Both the position numbers and the translations under genes were made by a program. The notes beneath the pieces are model-generated. The model saw only the letters and a list, made by a program, of their open reading frames with translations. It did not search any database and was not told the DNA's origin. From Jannaschia helgolandensis (GTDB lineage Bacteria > Pseudomonadota > Alphaproteobacteria > Rhodobacterales > Rhodobacteraceae): DNA of 64,000 nt. Shown piece after piece: positions 1 to 7,800 of the stretch (position 1 is the stretch's first letter; each line of letters begins with the position of its first letter). Where the stretch lies: assembly GCF_900109285.1 (NCBI RefSeq), contig NZ_FNZQ01000002.1, positions 1 to 64,000 on the forward strand. Direction: 5' to 3'.

Positions 1-178
1 GGTGGTTAAGTCGTTCGGCCGCGCGTTCATGTGCCTGGGCACCGCACAGTTGGTCCACATCCAATGCCATCAGCCGGTCGGCCACAAACCCCAGCATCTC
101 GGCCAGGATCTGATGATCGGCAGTCTCCGAAAGAAGCGCTTTCAACGCGGCTGTTTCTGATATCGTGCTCTTGGTCAT
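1..178 (-). CDS. IS256-family transposase, N-terminal part (cut by window edge)
   Basis: Reading leftwards from the ATG at 176-178, 59 codons are open to the window edge. The product begins MTKSTISETAALKALL and continues ILAEMLGFVADRLMALDVD, then LCGAQAHERAAERLNH. This is the usual N-terminus of IS256-family (mutator-type) DDE transposases, where a short helical leader precedes the conserved region that ends in an RNGYR motif. The rest, including the catalytic DDE residues, lies outside the window. The gene reads away from the broken recombinase at 335-831, so it belongs to an insertion sequence whose outer end lies between its start codon and about 334. Family assignment is from recognised sequence; completeness cannot be judged. 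Confidence 0.75.
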   Translation of the reverse strand, partial: MTKSTISETAALKALLSETADHQILAEMLGFVADRLMALDVDQLCGAQAHERAAERLNH

Positions 179-255
179 GGGTGATCTCCTTGATCGGTAG
201 GTCAGGTTTCCAACCCAAACCCTACCGGAGAACGTCCATGGCCGCCCGGCAACCC

Positions 256-300
256 GCGTGGGCTTCGCCTGAGCTACGCGTGGCTCCGCTCAGCCCACGC
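256..300. repeat. Inverted repeat near the IS end
   Basis: GCGTGGGCT (256-264) pairs perfectly with AGCCCACGC (292-300), with a smaller nested GAGC/GCTC pair inside. Subterminal hairpins that block read-in transcription are common near insertion-sequence ends. That role here is inference. Confidence 0.5.
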
Positions 301-334
301 TACCGTCGGAATTACACCACCACCCGGGGCACTA

Positions 335-831
335 CCCAGATCGGTGCCTTGAACACAGCCAAAGCGGACAAGATCTTTCGTGAAGTTGCGTCGGGCCGGA
401 CAGTGAAAGGTCGTCCTCAGTTGGAACGCGCGATCGATGCCTTGGGGATAGGGGACATCCTCGTCATTGCCGAGTGGGACAGGGCGACCAGATCGATGAT
501 GGATGGGATCAATATCATCCAACGCGTCGCGGACAGATCAGCGACCGTCAAAGTTTTGGACAAACCCTGGCTCGACCTAACGACCCCAATGGGCAAGGGT
601 ATCCTCGCCTTTCTTTCGGCCTTAGCGGAGGACGAGCGTGAACGTATCACTCGACGCGCTAACGAAGGCCGCAAGATAGCCGTTGCAAACGGAACCAAGT
701 TCGGACGCAAACCGAAGCTTACAGAACACCAGCGTCGACTCGCCCGCGAGCGCATGGCCGACGGCGAAACTTGCCGAGCGATCGCACGAGACCTTGGTGT
801 CGCTCACACTACGATTTCGAGATTGCGCTAA
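335..831 (+). pseudogene. Serine recombinase (resolvase/invertase) lacking its catalytic N-terminus
   Basis: The frame gives TTQIGALNTAKADKIF, then a resolvase core (GRPQLERAIDALGIGDILVI, EWDRATRS, AFLSALAEDERERITRR) and a C-terminal helix-turn-helix (MADGETCRAIARDLGVAHTTISRL). This is the order of Pin/Tn3-type small serine recombinases. Intact members begin about 15-20 residues earlier with a GYARVS motif carrying the nucleophilic serine; here that part is replaced by sequence from the IS end. An open frame runs back to position 31, but its upstream 100 codons resemble nothing in the family and overlap the transposase antisense. I call it a recombinase disabled by IS insertion. A fusion protein would still lack the catalytic serine. 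Confidence 0.7.
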
Positions 832-889
832 TTTGAACGCAACCGTCAGAAATTCCAGCAGTCAGCGCAGATCCTCAACCGTTATTGGG

Positions 890-2320
890 TCACCCGCTAC
901 TGGTCGGAGCCCCTAAGGTTTCGAGGAATGCGGAGACTTTTGTCGTGCGGATGATGATGTAACCTTTAAGGGCATCCAAAAGTTCGGAGGTTTGCGGGTC
1001 GTCTATACCAGCCGCTTCCAACTTTTCGATTTCGTCTAAACATCGGACCAACGAAAAAGGCTTGCCGTCTGGGTCAATCAATCGTTCAGCGGTTTCGTAA
1101 TCTAGCCTACTAACAACCTGCTTTGGCAAGCAGGAACGAGCTTCAAAAAAGATCAAGCGCGTTCCAAACTCCCGTAACCGCTCATCTTCCATGGTTTGAA
1201 CTATCTCGAATCTGTCGAGCCATGGTGTCGTGTGGAACTGGCTTGCACGTGCATTGTCTTCATCGCTTAGAAAAGTGCCATGCAGTCTCTCTTCGATGTG
1301 CGTCGGTTCTACGAACGGCTCGCGACTATTTGTGTAGACGTCAACAAGGCGGCGCTTCAGCGCGTCATCCTCAGCAACCTTCCTTGCCCGATCTTCTAAC
1401 GCGTCGATACTAAGGGGCTCTAGTAGGCTTGCAGATGCTTCCCAGAGCGGGGTCATCGTCGGGCCGGTGTTTGTTCGGATTTTTCGGACGGGGCAAGGTC
1501 TTAGGGATAGTGTCGAATGCAATTCCTGCGTGGTCAATGCTGCGATCTGATCAAAGTCCAGCCGCAAGTCTACGCAAAGCCGCCCGTTGCCAGGGATGGG
1601 GTCTTCACCAATATAGACGACCGGCGTGTGATAAGCTTGGTTTCTAAAAGTCTCTGTGAGTAGAAACCCTTCCTCTGTCGCAATAAACTCTGAAACAGCG
1701 GCCTTATTTGAGAAGCGTATGAAGCGTTGCCATAAATCGGGGCACCGTTGCTTGATCAGTTTGCATAGAGACAGTGTTGTCTCTGTGTCGGACATCGCGC
1801 TATGGACGTTGCTTGCAGATATACCGTTTGCTGCCGCTAGCTCCGCGAGGCGGAAGATTGGCGTTCCATCGTCGCGCTGTGACACTATGATGGCATCTTG
1901 ACCGATGGCATCGGCGGCCAACGCTAAGGACAGGACATCATTTCTGCCATTGTTGTGAAAGCTGGTCAAATACGCTGGGTGTAGAGTTTGAAACAGCGCG
2001 TGACGGAGCATCTCTTCATCGAATTTGATCGAGTTATAACCAAGGAAAATGGACGGTGACCAACTGCGTAGTTGCGATTCCAGGTGCCGGACCATTTCGT
2101 AGTGAGACGGTAGTTCCTTATCGAGAAGCTGTTCTATTGGCAGCCCATTAATAGTCAACGCACTGGGGGATGGAACGATGTTCGGGTTCAGCCTTGAGCG
2201 CACCTCAAACCTGTCGATCTCGTCAAGGTTTTCATCAGTTTTGATCGCCGCAAAATGAACGATCTGATCAAAACCTTTGTGAAGTCCAGTTGTCTCAGTG
2301 TCGAAGAATACAAACGCCAA
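890..2320 (-). CDS. sbcB: Exonuclease I (SbcB-type) 3'-5' ssDNA exonuclease
   Basis: A 476-residue protein, the usual length of exonuclease I. It opens with the DEDD exonuclease motif FFDTETTG (D7, E9). It continues with FLGYNSIKFDEEMLRHALF (second acidic motif) and HSAMSDTETTLSLCKLI (Exo III motif with the H-x4-D pair). The C-terminal half carries the SH3-like/helical clamp region typical of ExoI, for example FHTTPWLDRFEI and LDEIEKLEAAG. ExoI degrades single-stranded DNA 3' to 5' in recombination and mismatch repair. It is not usual in alphaproteobacterial chromosomes. Here it lies on the island, 12 bases downstream of an ImmA-type protease gene and in the same direction, so it is probably an accessory or defence/phage-related copy. 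Family call is firm; biological role in the island is inference. Confidence 0.85.
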   Translation of the reverse strand: MAFVFFDTETTGLHKGFDQIVHFAAIKTDENLDEIDRFEVRSRLNPNIVPSPSALTINGLPIEQLLDKELPSHYEMVRHLESQLRSWSPSIFLGYNSIKFDEEMLRHALFQTLHPAYLTSFHNNGRNDVLSLALAADAIGQDAIIVSQRDDGTPIFRLAELAAANGISASNVHSAMSDTETTLSLCKLIKQRCPDLWQRFIRFSNKAAVSEFIATEEGFLLTETFRNQAYHTPVVYIGEDPIPGNGRLCVDLRLDFDQIAALTTQELHSTLSLRPCPVRKIRTNTGPTMTPLWEASASLLEPLSIDALEDRARKVAEDDALKRRLVDVYTNSREPFVEPTHIEERLHGTFLSDEDNARASQFHTTPWLDRFEIVQTMEDERLREFGTRLIFFEARSCLPKQVVSRLDYETAERLIDPDGKPFSLVRCLDEIEKLEAAGIDDPQTSELLDALKGYIIIRTTKVSAFLETLGAPTSSG

Positions 2321-2332
2321 AAATAACTATCC

Positions 2333-2854
2333 TCAAATCAAACTGCCCAAGCGATACTTCATTGCCGAAACACTCACTCGGAATTTTTTTGCCAATTTTT
2401 CAACACTTGTATCGTCGTCTATGTCCAGGCCGTCTGGCCCGATTTCCTCGAGTAAGAATTTTTCTGGCATCAAGAGCTCTGAAGCAAATGTATTGGCGTC
2501 AATCTCCAACGGATCACTACCCAGAGAAGATATAGGATCACGACGCAAAGCTCGCAGCCCTTTTGAAACATGAACAGTTGCTTGGATTTCGGCAGGGTGT
2601 AGGACGTGATGGCCTAGTTCATGTGCCGCCGAAAACCGTTGGCGGTTTGGGTGATGCAGAGCATTAATGCCGATAATCGAAATGCCGTCTTGAGTGTATG
2701 CCATTCCGGAAAGCTCCTCATCAAGCGGGGCATATTCAAGCACTATTTTCTTAGATTTAATTATTCGCTCGATGGGGACGGGAATGCGTTTGATGTTAAA
2801 TTCATCGAGCACTTCTTGCGCTGCTTCTCTTGCCCTAATCTTATCAGGGATCAT
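2333..2854 (-). CDS. ImmA/IrrE-family metallopeptidase
   Basis: A 173-residue protein with the zinc-protease signature AAHELGHHVLHP (H78, E79, H82) and a likely third ligand in the helix LEIDANTFASELLMP (about E117). Both are standard for the ImmA/IrrE (COG2856) family. Members cleave or inactivate an XRE-type repressor to switch on mobile-element or stress genes. The start overlaps the stop of the upstream XRE gene by 4 bases, so the two are translationally coupled. Together they form the classic regulator-antirepressor pair, or a toxin-antitoxin-like pair. The substrate is probably the neighbouring XRE protein (inference). Confidence 0.88.
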   Translation of the reverse strand: MIPDKIRAREAAQEVLDEFNIKRIPVPIERIIKSKKIVLEYAPLDEELSGMAYTQDGISIIGINALHHPNRQRFSAAHELGHHVLHPAEIQATVHVSKGLRALRRDPISSLGSDPLEIDANTFASELLMPEKFLLEEIGPDGLDIDDDTSVEKLAKKFRVSVSAMKYRLGSLI

Positions 2855-3207
2855 CGTCCCTGTCTCTTTTGATCACCCTGTCTTAGGGCCTTTTTGATCA
2901 AGTCGTTTACGCTCGCTCTGCTTGTCTCTGACAAGGCTTCGCTTGTTTGCATCATATCATTTTCCTCCTGAAATTCTGTTCCAGCTTTCAAAGATGGCAA
3001 CAAATCCGAAACACTTGCAACATTGAGGGCTGAGGCAATCGCATAAAGGTGATGAAGGGCTACGTTTTGGTGGCCGCGCTCCATATTTGCTATGGACGCA
3101 CGAGAAAGGCCAGTTCGCGATGCAAGGTCACTTTGTGTCAACTTGAGCTGCTTTCGCCTGGAGGACATATTGCCTCCAAAGGCTGTATAGATGGTATTAT
3201 TCGACAT
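2851..3207 (-). CDS. XRE-family transcriptional regulator paired with ImmA
   Basis: The first ~70 residues form a helix-turn-helix of the XRE/Cro class (SSRRKQLKLTQSDLASRTGL, then SRASIANMERGHQNVALHHL). A short acidic/basic C-terminal tail follows and may be the ImmA cleavage or interaction region. I chose the ATG at 3205-3207 (MSNNTIYTAFGG); an ATG 22 codons further upstream (3273) would add residues that do not look like the family and would run into the palindromic sites. The stop overlaps the ImmA start. The gene probably represses its own promoter through the palindromes at 3249-3289 and controls the downstream protease and exonuclease. Confidence 0.82.
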   Translation of the reverse strand: MSNNTIYTAFGGNMSSRRKQLKLTQSDLASRTGLSRASIANMERGHQNVALHHLYAIASALNVASVSDLLPSLKAGTEFQEENDMMQTSEALSETSRASVNDLIKKALRQGDQKRQGR

Positions 3208-3248
3208 GGATACTGTTAGCCTTCTAAACGATAGCGTGTCAATGAAGT

Positions 3249-3289
3249 AAACAATTGTTTGAAATATAAACATGACAATGTTTACATTG
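3249..3289. promoter_or_regulatory. Two palindromic operator-like sites in the divergent XRE promoter region
   Basis: AAACAATTGTTT (3249-3260) is a perfect 12-base palindrome. CAATGTTTACATTG (3276-3289) is a perfect inverted repeat with a 2-base spacer. Their centres are 28 bases apart, just upstream of the XRE start, in an AT-rich segment shared with the rightward small gene at 3375. The rightward strand has a TTGACA hexamer at 3288-3293 overlapping the second site. Autoregulation by the XRE protein is the natural inference. Confidence 0.6.
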
Positions 3290-3374
3290 ACAACCTTTCG
3301 TTAACTATGCAGTTTACGACCATGAGATTCGGAGTATTCGGATCAAACCTTATAATGGAAAAAGGATATCAATC

Positions 3375-3524
3375 ATGGCCGTAGAGCATACCCCCACAGG
3401 AGAAGTTCATTCAGGTTCAAAAGGTGGCACGACCGGATGTGGTTTCGATACTAAGGAACACTCCAGCCATTGGGTGAACACATCTAAGCGCATCACATGC
3501 GATAAGAATGGCTGCAAAAACTAG
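3375..3524 (+). CDS. Small Cys/His protein, 49 residues, unknown function
   Basis: The ATG at 3375 follows an AAAGGA ribosome-binding site (3361-3366) and opens 49 codons to TAG at 3522-3524. The product has C22, H29, H32, C42 and C47 in the pattern TGCGFDT, EHSSHW, ITCDKNGCKN, which looks like a small zinc-binding fold. It is positively charged near the end and has no signal peptide. I recognise no named family. It is the first gene of a rightward run (3375, 3673, 3995) ending in the TIR protein, and may be part of that module. An intact frame, RBS and conserved-looking metal ligands support it being real. Confidence 0.6.
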   Translation: MAVEHTPTGEVHSGSKGGTTGCGFDTKEHSSHWVNTSKRITCDKNGCKN

Positions 3525-3620
3525 TGGAGCTGCGTGATGAGCGTGCGTCACTCAAGCTAATAATCGCCAGCTTTTTAAGCAACGGGATGCGCAGGCAGCA
3601 ACGCATCTGCGCGTCTATTT

Positions 3621-3639
3621 TAAGCCCATTCTGGGCTTA
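3621..3639. repeat. Perfect hairpin between two small genes
   Basis: TAAGCCCA (3621-3628) pairs with TGGGCTTA (3632-3639) across a 3-base loop. Just upstream GATGCGCAG pairs with CTGCGCGTC with one mismatch (about 3588-3615). No T-run follows, so these could be a processing or attenuation element in the 149-base gap between the Cys/His gene and the repeat gene. Confidence 0.45.
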
Positions 3640-3672
3640 GGACTCAAAAATTATCCAGTTAAGGAACAGAAA

Positions 3673-3942
3673 ATGGCTACTAGACGTAACACAGAGGTAA
3701 CTGGGAAACGCGCGGCATCAGCAGCGTCAAAAGTTTTGCGAAGCCCCACGGCCAGTAAAGCCGCCAAGAGCGCAGCTGGCTCGGCATTGACGCAAGTGCG
3801 GAGCAAAGCCGGTGTCAATGAAGTCACAAGCAAAAGGGCTGCTAGTGCTGCTTCCAAGACGCTTCGGAACCCCAGCGCTTCAAAAGCGGCAAAGTCCGCT
3901 GCAGGATCTGCATTGACTCAGCGTCCAGGCCGCAAGCGTTAA
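3673..3942 (+). CDS. Lys/Ala-rich protein built of two 33-residue repeats
   Basis: The 89-residue basic protein is almost entirely two copies of one unit: residues 9-41 and 51-83 match at 29 of 33 positions (core KRAASAASK, then LR.P.ASKAAKSAAGSALTQ). It ends in a basic RPGRKR tail. At the DNA level the two copies differ at many third codon positions, so the protein sequence has been held by selection. The composition (Lys, Ala, Ser) suggests a helical, nucleic-acid-binding or histone-tail-like protein; I know similar repeats only from unnamed small proteins. It lies 52 bases upstream of the TIR gene, same strand, probably the same transcript. Confidence 0.65.
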   Translation: MATRRNTEVTGKRAASAASKVLRSPTASKAAKSAAGSALTQVRSKAGVNEVTSKRAASAASKTLRNPSASKAAKSAAGSALTQRPGRKR

Positions 3943-3994
3943 CCATTATTACAAGTTTTCAAATCGTCCACATCGGTGAAGAAAGAAGATAAGA

Positions 3995-4696
3995 ATGGCA
4001 AGATGTACTGCACCAAGAAATGGCCATCGCACAGCGAGCGGGCGAGAGAACTGCCCCGCATGTCGTAGCGGCTCTCGCGGCTATAGGTCGTACTCATCCC
4101 CATATTCTTCGCGATCTTACTCCAGCCCAGGTTACAGTGGTGGTGGGCGGAGCAGCGGCGGCGGTTCCAGTTCTGGTGGTAGCAGGCCTAGTTGGTCACC
4201 CTCTGGTTCGTCTGTCATGTACACGACTGCAGAGGTGAGGGCACTCACTCCAATCCGCCGCAGTGTCGAGGCACGAACACCTCCGCCTGATCCTCGTGAC
4301 GTGTTTCTCTGTCATGCGTGGGACGATCGTGGAGGGGCTGCCAAAGAACTGCACGATTTGTTGGAGTCTCGGAATGTCTCAGTCTGGTTTAGCGAGAAGG
4401 ATGTCCTCCTTGGTTCGACGTTGCTGCGGGAAATCGACAAGGGGCTCGTAAAATCGCGTGTCGGGGTCGTTCTGGTAACGCCTGCGTTGCTGGAACGCCT
4501 TCAAGGGGAAGGTATCGCCGACAAGGAGCTCTCGGTTCTTCTGGCGACCGACCTACTCGTTCCAATCGTGCACGACACAACATATGAAGCGCTTCGCGAC
4601 GTCAGCCCTATGTTAGCCTCTCGAAGTGGTTTGAGCACTGCAGAAGGGACAATGACTAACGTTGCGGCTAAGCTTGCAGAGTTAATTTCCCTGTAA
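3995..4696 (+). CDS. Zinc-ribbon, Gly/Ser linker and TIR-domain protein
   Basis: A 233-residue protein in three parts. Residues 1-25 form a Cys/His ribbon (C4, H11, C20-x2-C23). Residues 26-75 are a Ser/Gly/Tyr-rich low-complexity linker. Residues ~100-233 form a TIR domain starting DVFLCHAWDD, with a BB-loop region VWFSEKDVLLG and the helix IADKELSVLL, where E178 sits at the place of the catalytic glutamate of NAD-cleaving TIR enzymes. Bacterial TIR proteins are mostly immune effectors or signal-makers that break NAD+ or make cyclic ADP-ribose variants. The start at 3995 has a GAAAGAAGA Shine-Dalgarno-like stretch. It lies directly before the Detocs operon but separated by 190 bases, so it is probably an independent defence gene. 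The enzyme activity is inferred, not shown. Confidence 0.8.
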   Translation: MARCTAPRNGHRTASGRENCPACRSGSRGYRSYSSPYSSRSYSSPGYSGGGRSSGGGSSSGGSRPSWSPSGSSVMYTTAEVRALTPIRRSVEARTPPPDPRDVFLCHAWDDRGGAAKELHDLLESRNVSVWFSEKDVLLGSTLLREIDKGLVKSRVGVVLVTPALLERLQGEGIADKELSVLLATDLLVPIVHDTTYEALRDVSPMLASRSGLSTAEGTMTNVAAKLAELISL

Positions 4697-4887
4697 CCTA
4701 TGGGTTAATAATGCTCAGTTTTGATTTAGGTTAGCTTATTGCGTCGCATCCAAATCTGTATAGAGGTGAGTTGGTTTTGGGATTGAACGCCCAGTGCAAT
4801 AAATGCGAGAGTTTGCACTCTGTGTTCGCCAAGTGGCTAGATTACGTTCTTGTTAGATGCTGAGCAAAGTGACCCCATTTACACAAG

Positions 4888-7800
4888 ATGATTTTCAATG
4901 CCCCGCAGCCGAAAAACAACCAGATCCCGAAAATCAGCCTCAGAAACATCGTCCGTGGGTCGACTGGTGCAACCTATGCAATTGAGGCAATGAAGCAGGC
5001 CACCAACCCAACCGAAATGACCGAGATGGCGCTATGGTTAAGGCGTCACTTCCGATTATCTCCATATTTTAAATACCTAATGCCAAGGAACCCTTCAAAT
5101 GTTGGGGGGCTAAGCCTCGGGTCCACACAAGACGTTTTGAACGAACTGATGTGGGCAATTGGCATACTTTCTGCTGAACAGAAAATATTGAAGGGATATA
5201 TTCCCCAAAAGGCGTTGCTGGATAGTTTGATGGCTGACGGCGATTATGAAGCAGCCAGTGTTTGCCTTGATAATGTGGTGAAACTAACTGGTTGGTCCCA
5301 TCTCGCCTTAGGGATGAAATGTTACTTGATTGGTCAAACCGAAGGTTTGGAGGCGCAAAAATCCTGGATTGCTAGTCAAGTCTTTGAACGTACGAGTGCG
5401 CCTGTAGTCTTCTTTGCCTACTGGATTGGTGTTAGAACCGAACCCGCGGGCGAACCTTTGGTTTTCGAGCGATCAATAAAGCAGTACATTGATAGCACCA
5501 TGGACGAAGAAGAGCGTGTCTTTCTTCTGCATATCATGTTGGGAGAACCGGCTCCGGCAGCTTCTGAAGCCCTGCTGCTCAGACAACTCCAAAACCAGTC
5601 TGTTGTAGACCTATACGAAGGATTGGTTTCTCAATCCATCGCGGCCGCGTCAGACTTCCGAGATTCATCGCAGCATTTTTATGAAGCCTTCTTGCCGTTT
5701 ATGTCAGAGATTGGTGACCCGCGTGCGGTAAGTATCGCAGCGGCGATGGGGGACGAGAGAGCATTTGCTAGTCTAAGGTCGATGTTGTCTGAATGGACAC
5801 CATCCCAAGAACTCAACTTTGCCAGGACACTTGGACTAGAACCTATCAGTAAGGGGCCCGAAGCCTTCAAAAAATTGGTTCATTCTTTTTGCAATGACGC
5901 TTTGAATGACAGAGAGCTTCGATCATCGCTAGGAATGACGGCATATTCGGCAGTCTGGAGCACATTTAGTCAGTACGCTGCCACTGCTTATCGCCTTAAG
6001 TCGACCACATCGCTTGAAGAAGCTATATTTCAGTACCGTATTCGCTTTGTACACGACGGTGGCCTAGACCCGTTTCTTTGTGGCTTGTTGCATCCTGCTG
6101 TAGTTGCAGAGCATATCGATGAGGCTCAATTTGAAAGTAACGGCAGGCACGTCGAGCTTTTTGAGCTTGGGCGAGCTCTTGCTGCCCATGACCATTCCTC
6201 AATCCAAGGAAATTGCCGAAATCTTACCCACAGCATAGGGCGCGAAGACCCGGAACTGCTTAGGCTTGAGGTTATCTCGCATATTGAGGAAGGTTCATTA
6301 CTTCCTTTGATCAAACGGCTTCATCCGTTGATCTCGACATCTCCTGAATTGATCCAATGGTTGCCGTATTCAAAGATCGCAGACGCGATGACAGACGATG
6401 TGATCCGTCAACTCGGACAGCATCCAGAAACAGCAGTTTTACTCGCGCACGTCGTACCCTTCACGGGTGAACAAATACGATCTCAGTTGATCTTTGCAAT
6501 CGAACACTTTCTTTCCTCGATGGGGTGCGATCGGGCTTCAGAGCTTGATCCGGAATTCGTTCGATCTAACCCAGCGGTCAAGGAGTTGATCTTATTGGGT
6601 TGCAAGATGGATACTCTTGCTCTTTCGCTATGTTACGAAGATGGCGATGAAATGCAGTCTGAAAGGATTTCCGAGCTACAGTTGCTCGCCTCAGTCGATG
6701 ATGAGCTGGCCACTCAATGCAGCGAGGAGATCGAAGAGATTGTCCGTTCTCAAGAGATTGCAAACGCAATCGATAAGCTTAAGACCGGCAAAATCAACTG
6801 CGACGAAAATCAAATTCAGGCATGGGCAAGAGAAAGCCTTTCTGGGAAGTTTGACGGGTTTCGAGCCTTCGTAGATGCGGGGATTCTGCCAACGACACCC
6901 GGACTGGCAAAGGAACTTTTGGTCGCCATTCGCGAGGGTAGCGCGTCAACGCTGATTTTCGAAGTACCTAAAAATGAAGCGGCTTCGATTGCTCAAGAGT
7001 TAGTGGGTGATTTGATAGCAGCTTACAGTTTTGACCCCGTTTTTGGTTTGAATAGTTACCTAAGTTTGAGAGTCCGCCATGGGACAGTGTCTGGGCAAAT
7101 CAGGCGATCGTGGACTGAGGAACGGCTTCTTACAACAGCCGACAGTGATGGTGATCGCTATGAGTTGAATGAGCATTGGTTTGAGATACTTAGGGAGTCA
7201 TTGCCTGTCGACCAGGCGGCTTTGATCGGCAGACTTTTAGGTGACTTTTCCCGCGATCTTGATCAAGCGATCACGGGATTAACGGACGAAAAAATTCAAA
7301 TTCTTAGTAAGGCCAAACCAGACGGGATTATTGCTACTGGCTTGGCCGATATTGTAAAATTGAGCTTCTATGATGATGCGTCCAGTTTAGAGACATTTGA
7401 TGAGTTTTTGGCCGGTTTCTCTTCGTTGTTTTGGTCGAATTTGGACACCACATTGGAGGGTACTAGAAAATACTTGGGGCAAGAATTCCGCTCCGAGCTC
7501 GAAGTGATGTTTGATCAGCTTGACCAAGAAATCTCACGCATCACGTCGATGGCTCGTGTTCCGCCACTTTCTGATGCCATTACAAGAGCTAGACTGACAA
7601 CCAATCAGTCGGTGGACGAAATGTTGGATTGGTTTCGAGGCTCAAGGCCGGTTGATACAGACCCGTTCCCTATTCAAGATCTAGCGAGTATCAGTCTCGA
7701 AATCGTTAAACGACTAAACCCTGAGTTTGATCCCATCTTAGTGGTCACTGGGGATACGGACTTTGTGGCTGTGTCGGCATTATTCCTGTTTACCGACGTC

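Larger units (their letters stand above)
1..334. mobile_element. End of an IS256-family insertion sequence
   Basis: The transposase start at 178 is followed outwards by about 150 noncoding bases, and then homology to a serine recombinase begins abruptly near 335. The recombinase lacks exactly its catalytic N-terminus. The simplest reading is that the IS inserted into that gene and that its terminal inverted repeat lies in the stretch 308-334 (around GGAATTACACCACCACCCGG). The outer boundary is inferred from loss of recombinase homology; the opposite IS end and the target duplication are outside the window. Confidence 0.55.

Noticed and set aside
31-334. A longer serine-recombinase frame starting at position 31
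   Set aside because: The first ~100 codons overlap the transposase in antisense, resemble nothing in the family, and lack the catalytic GYARVS motif.
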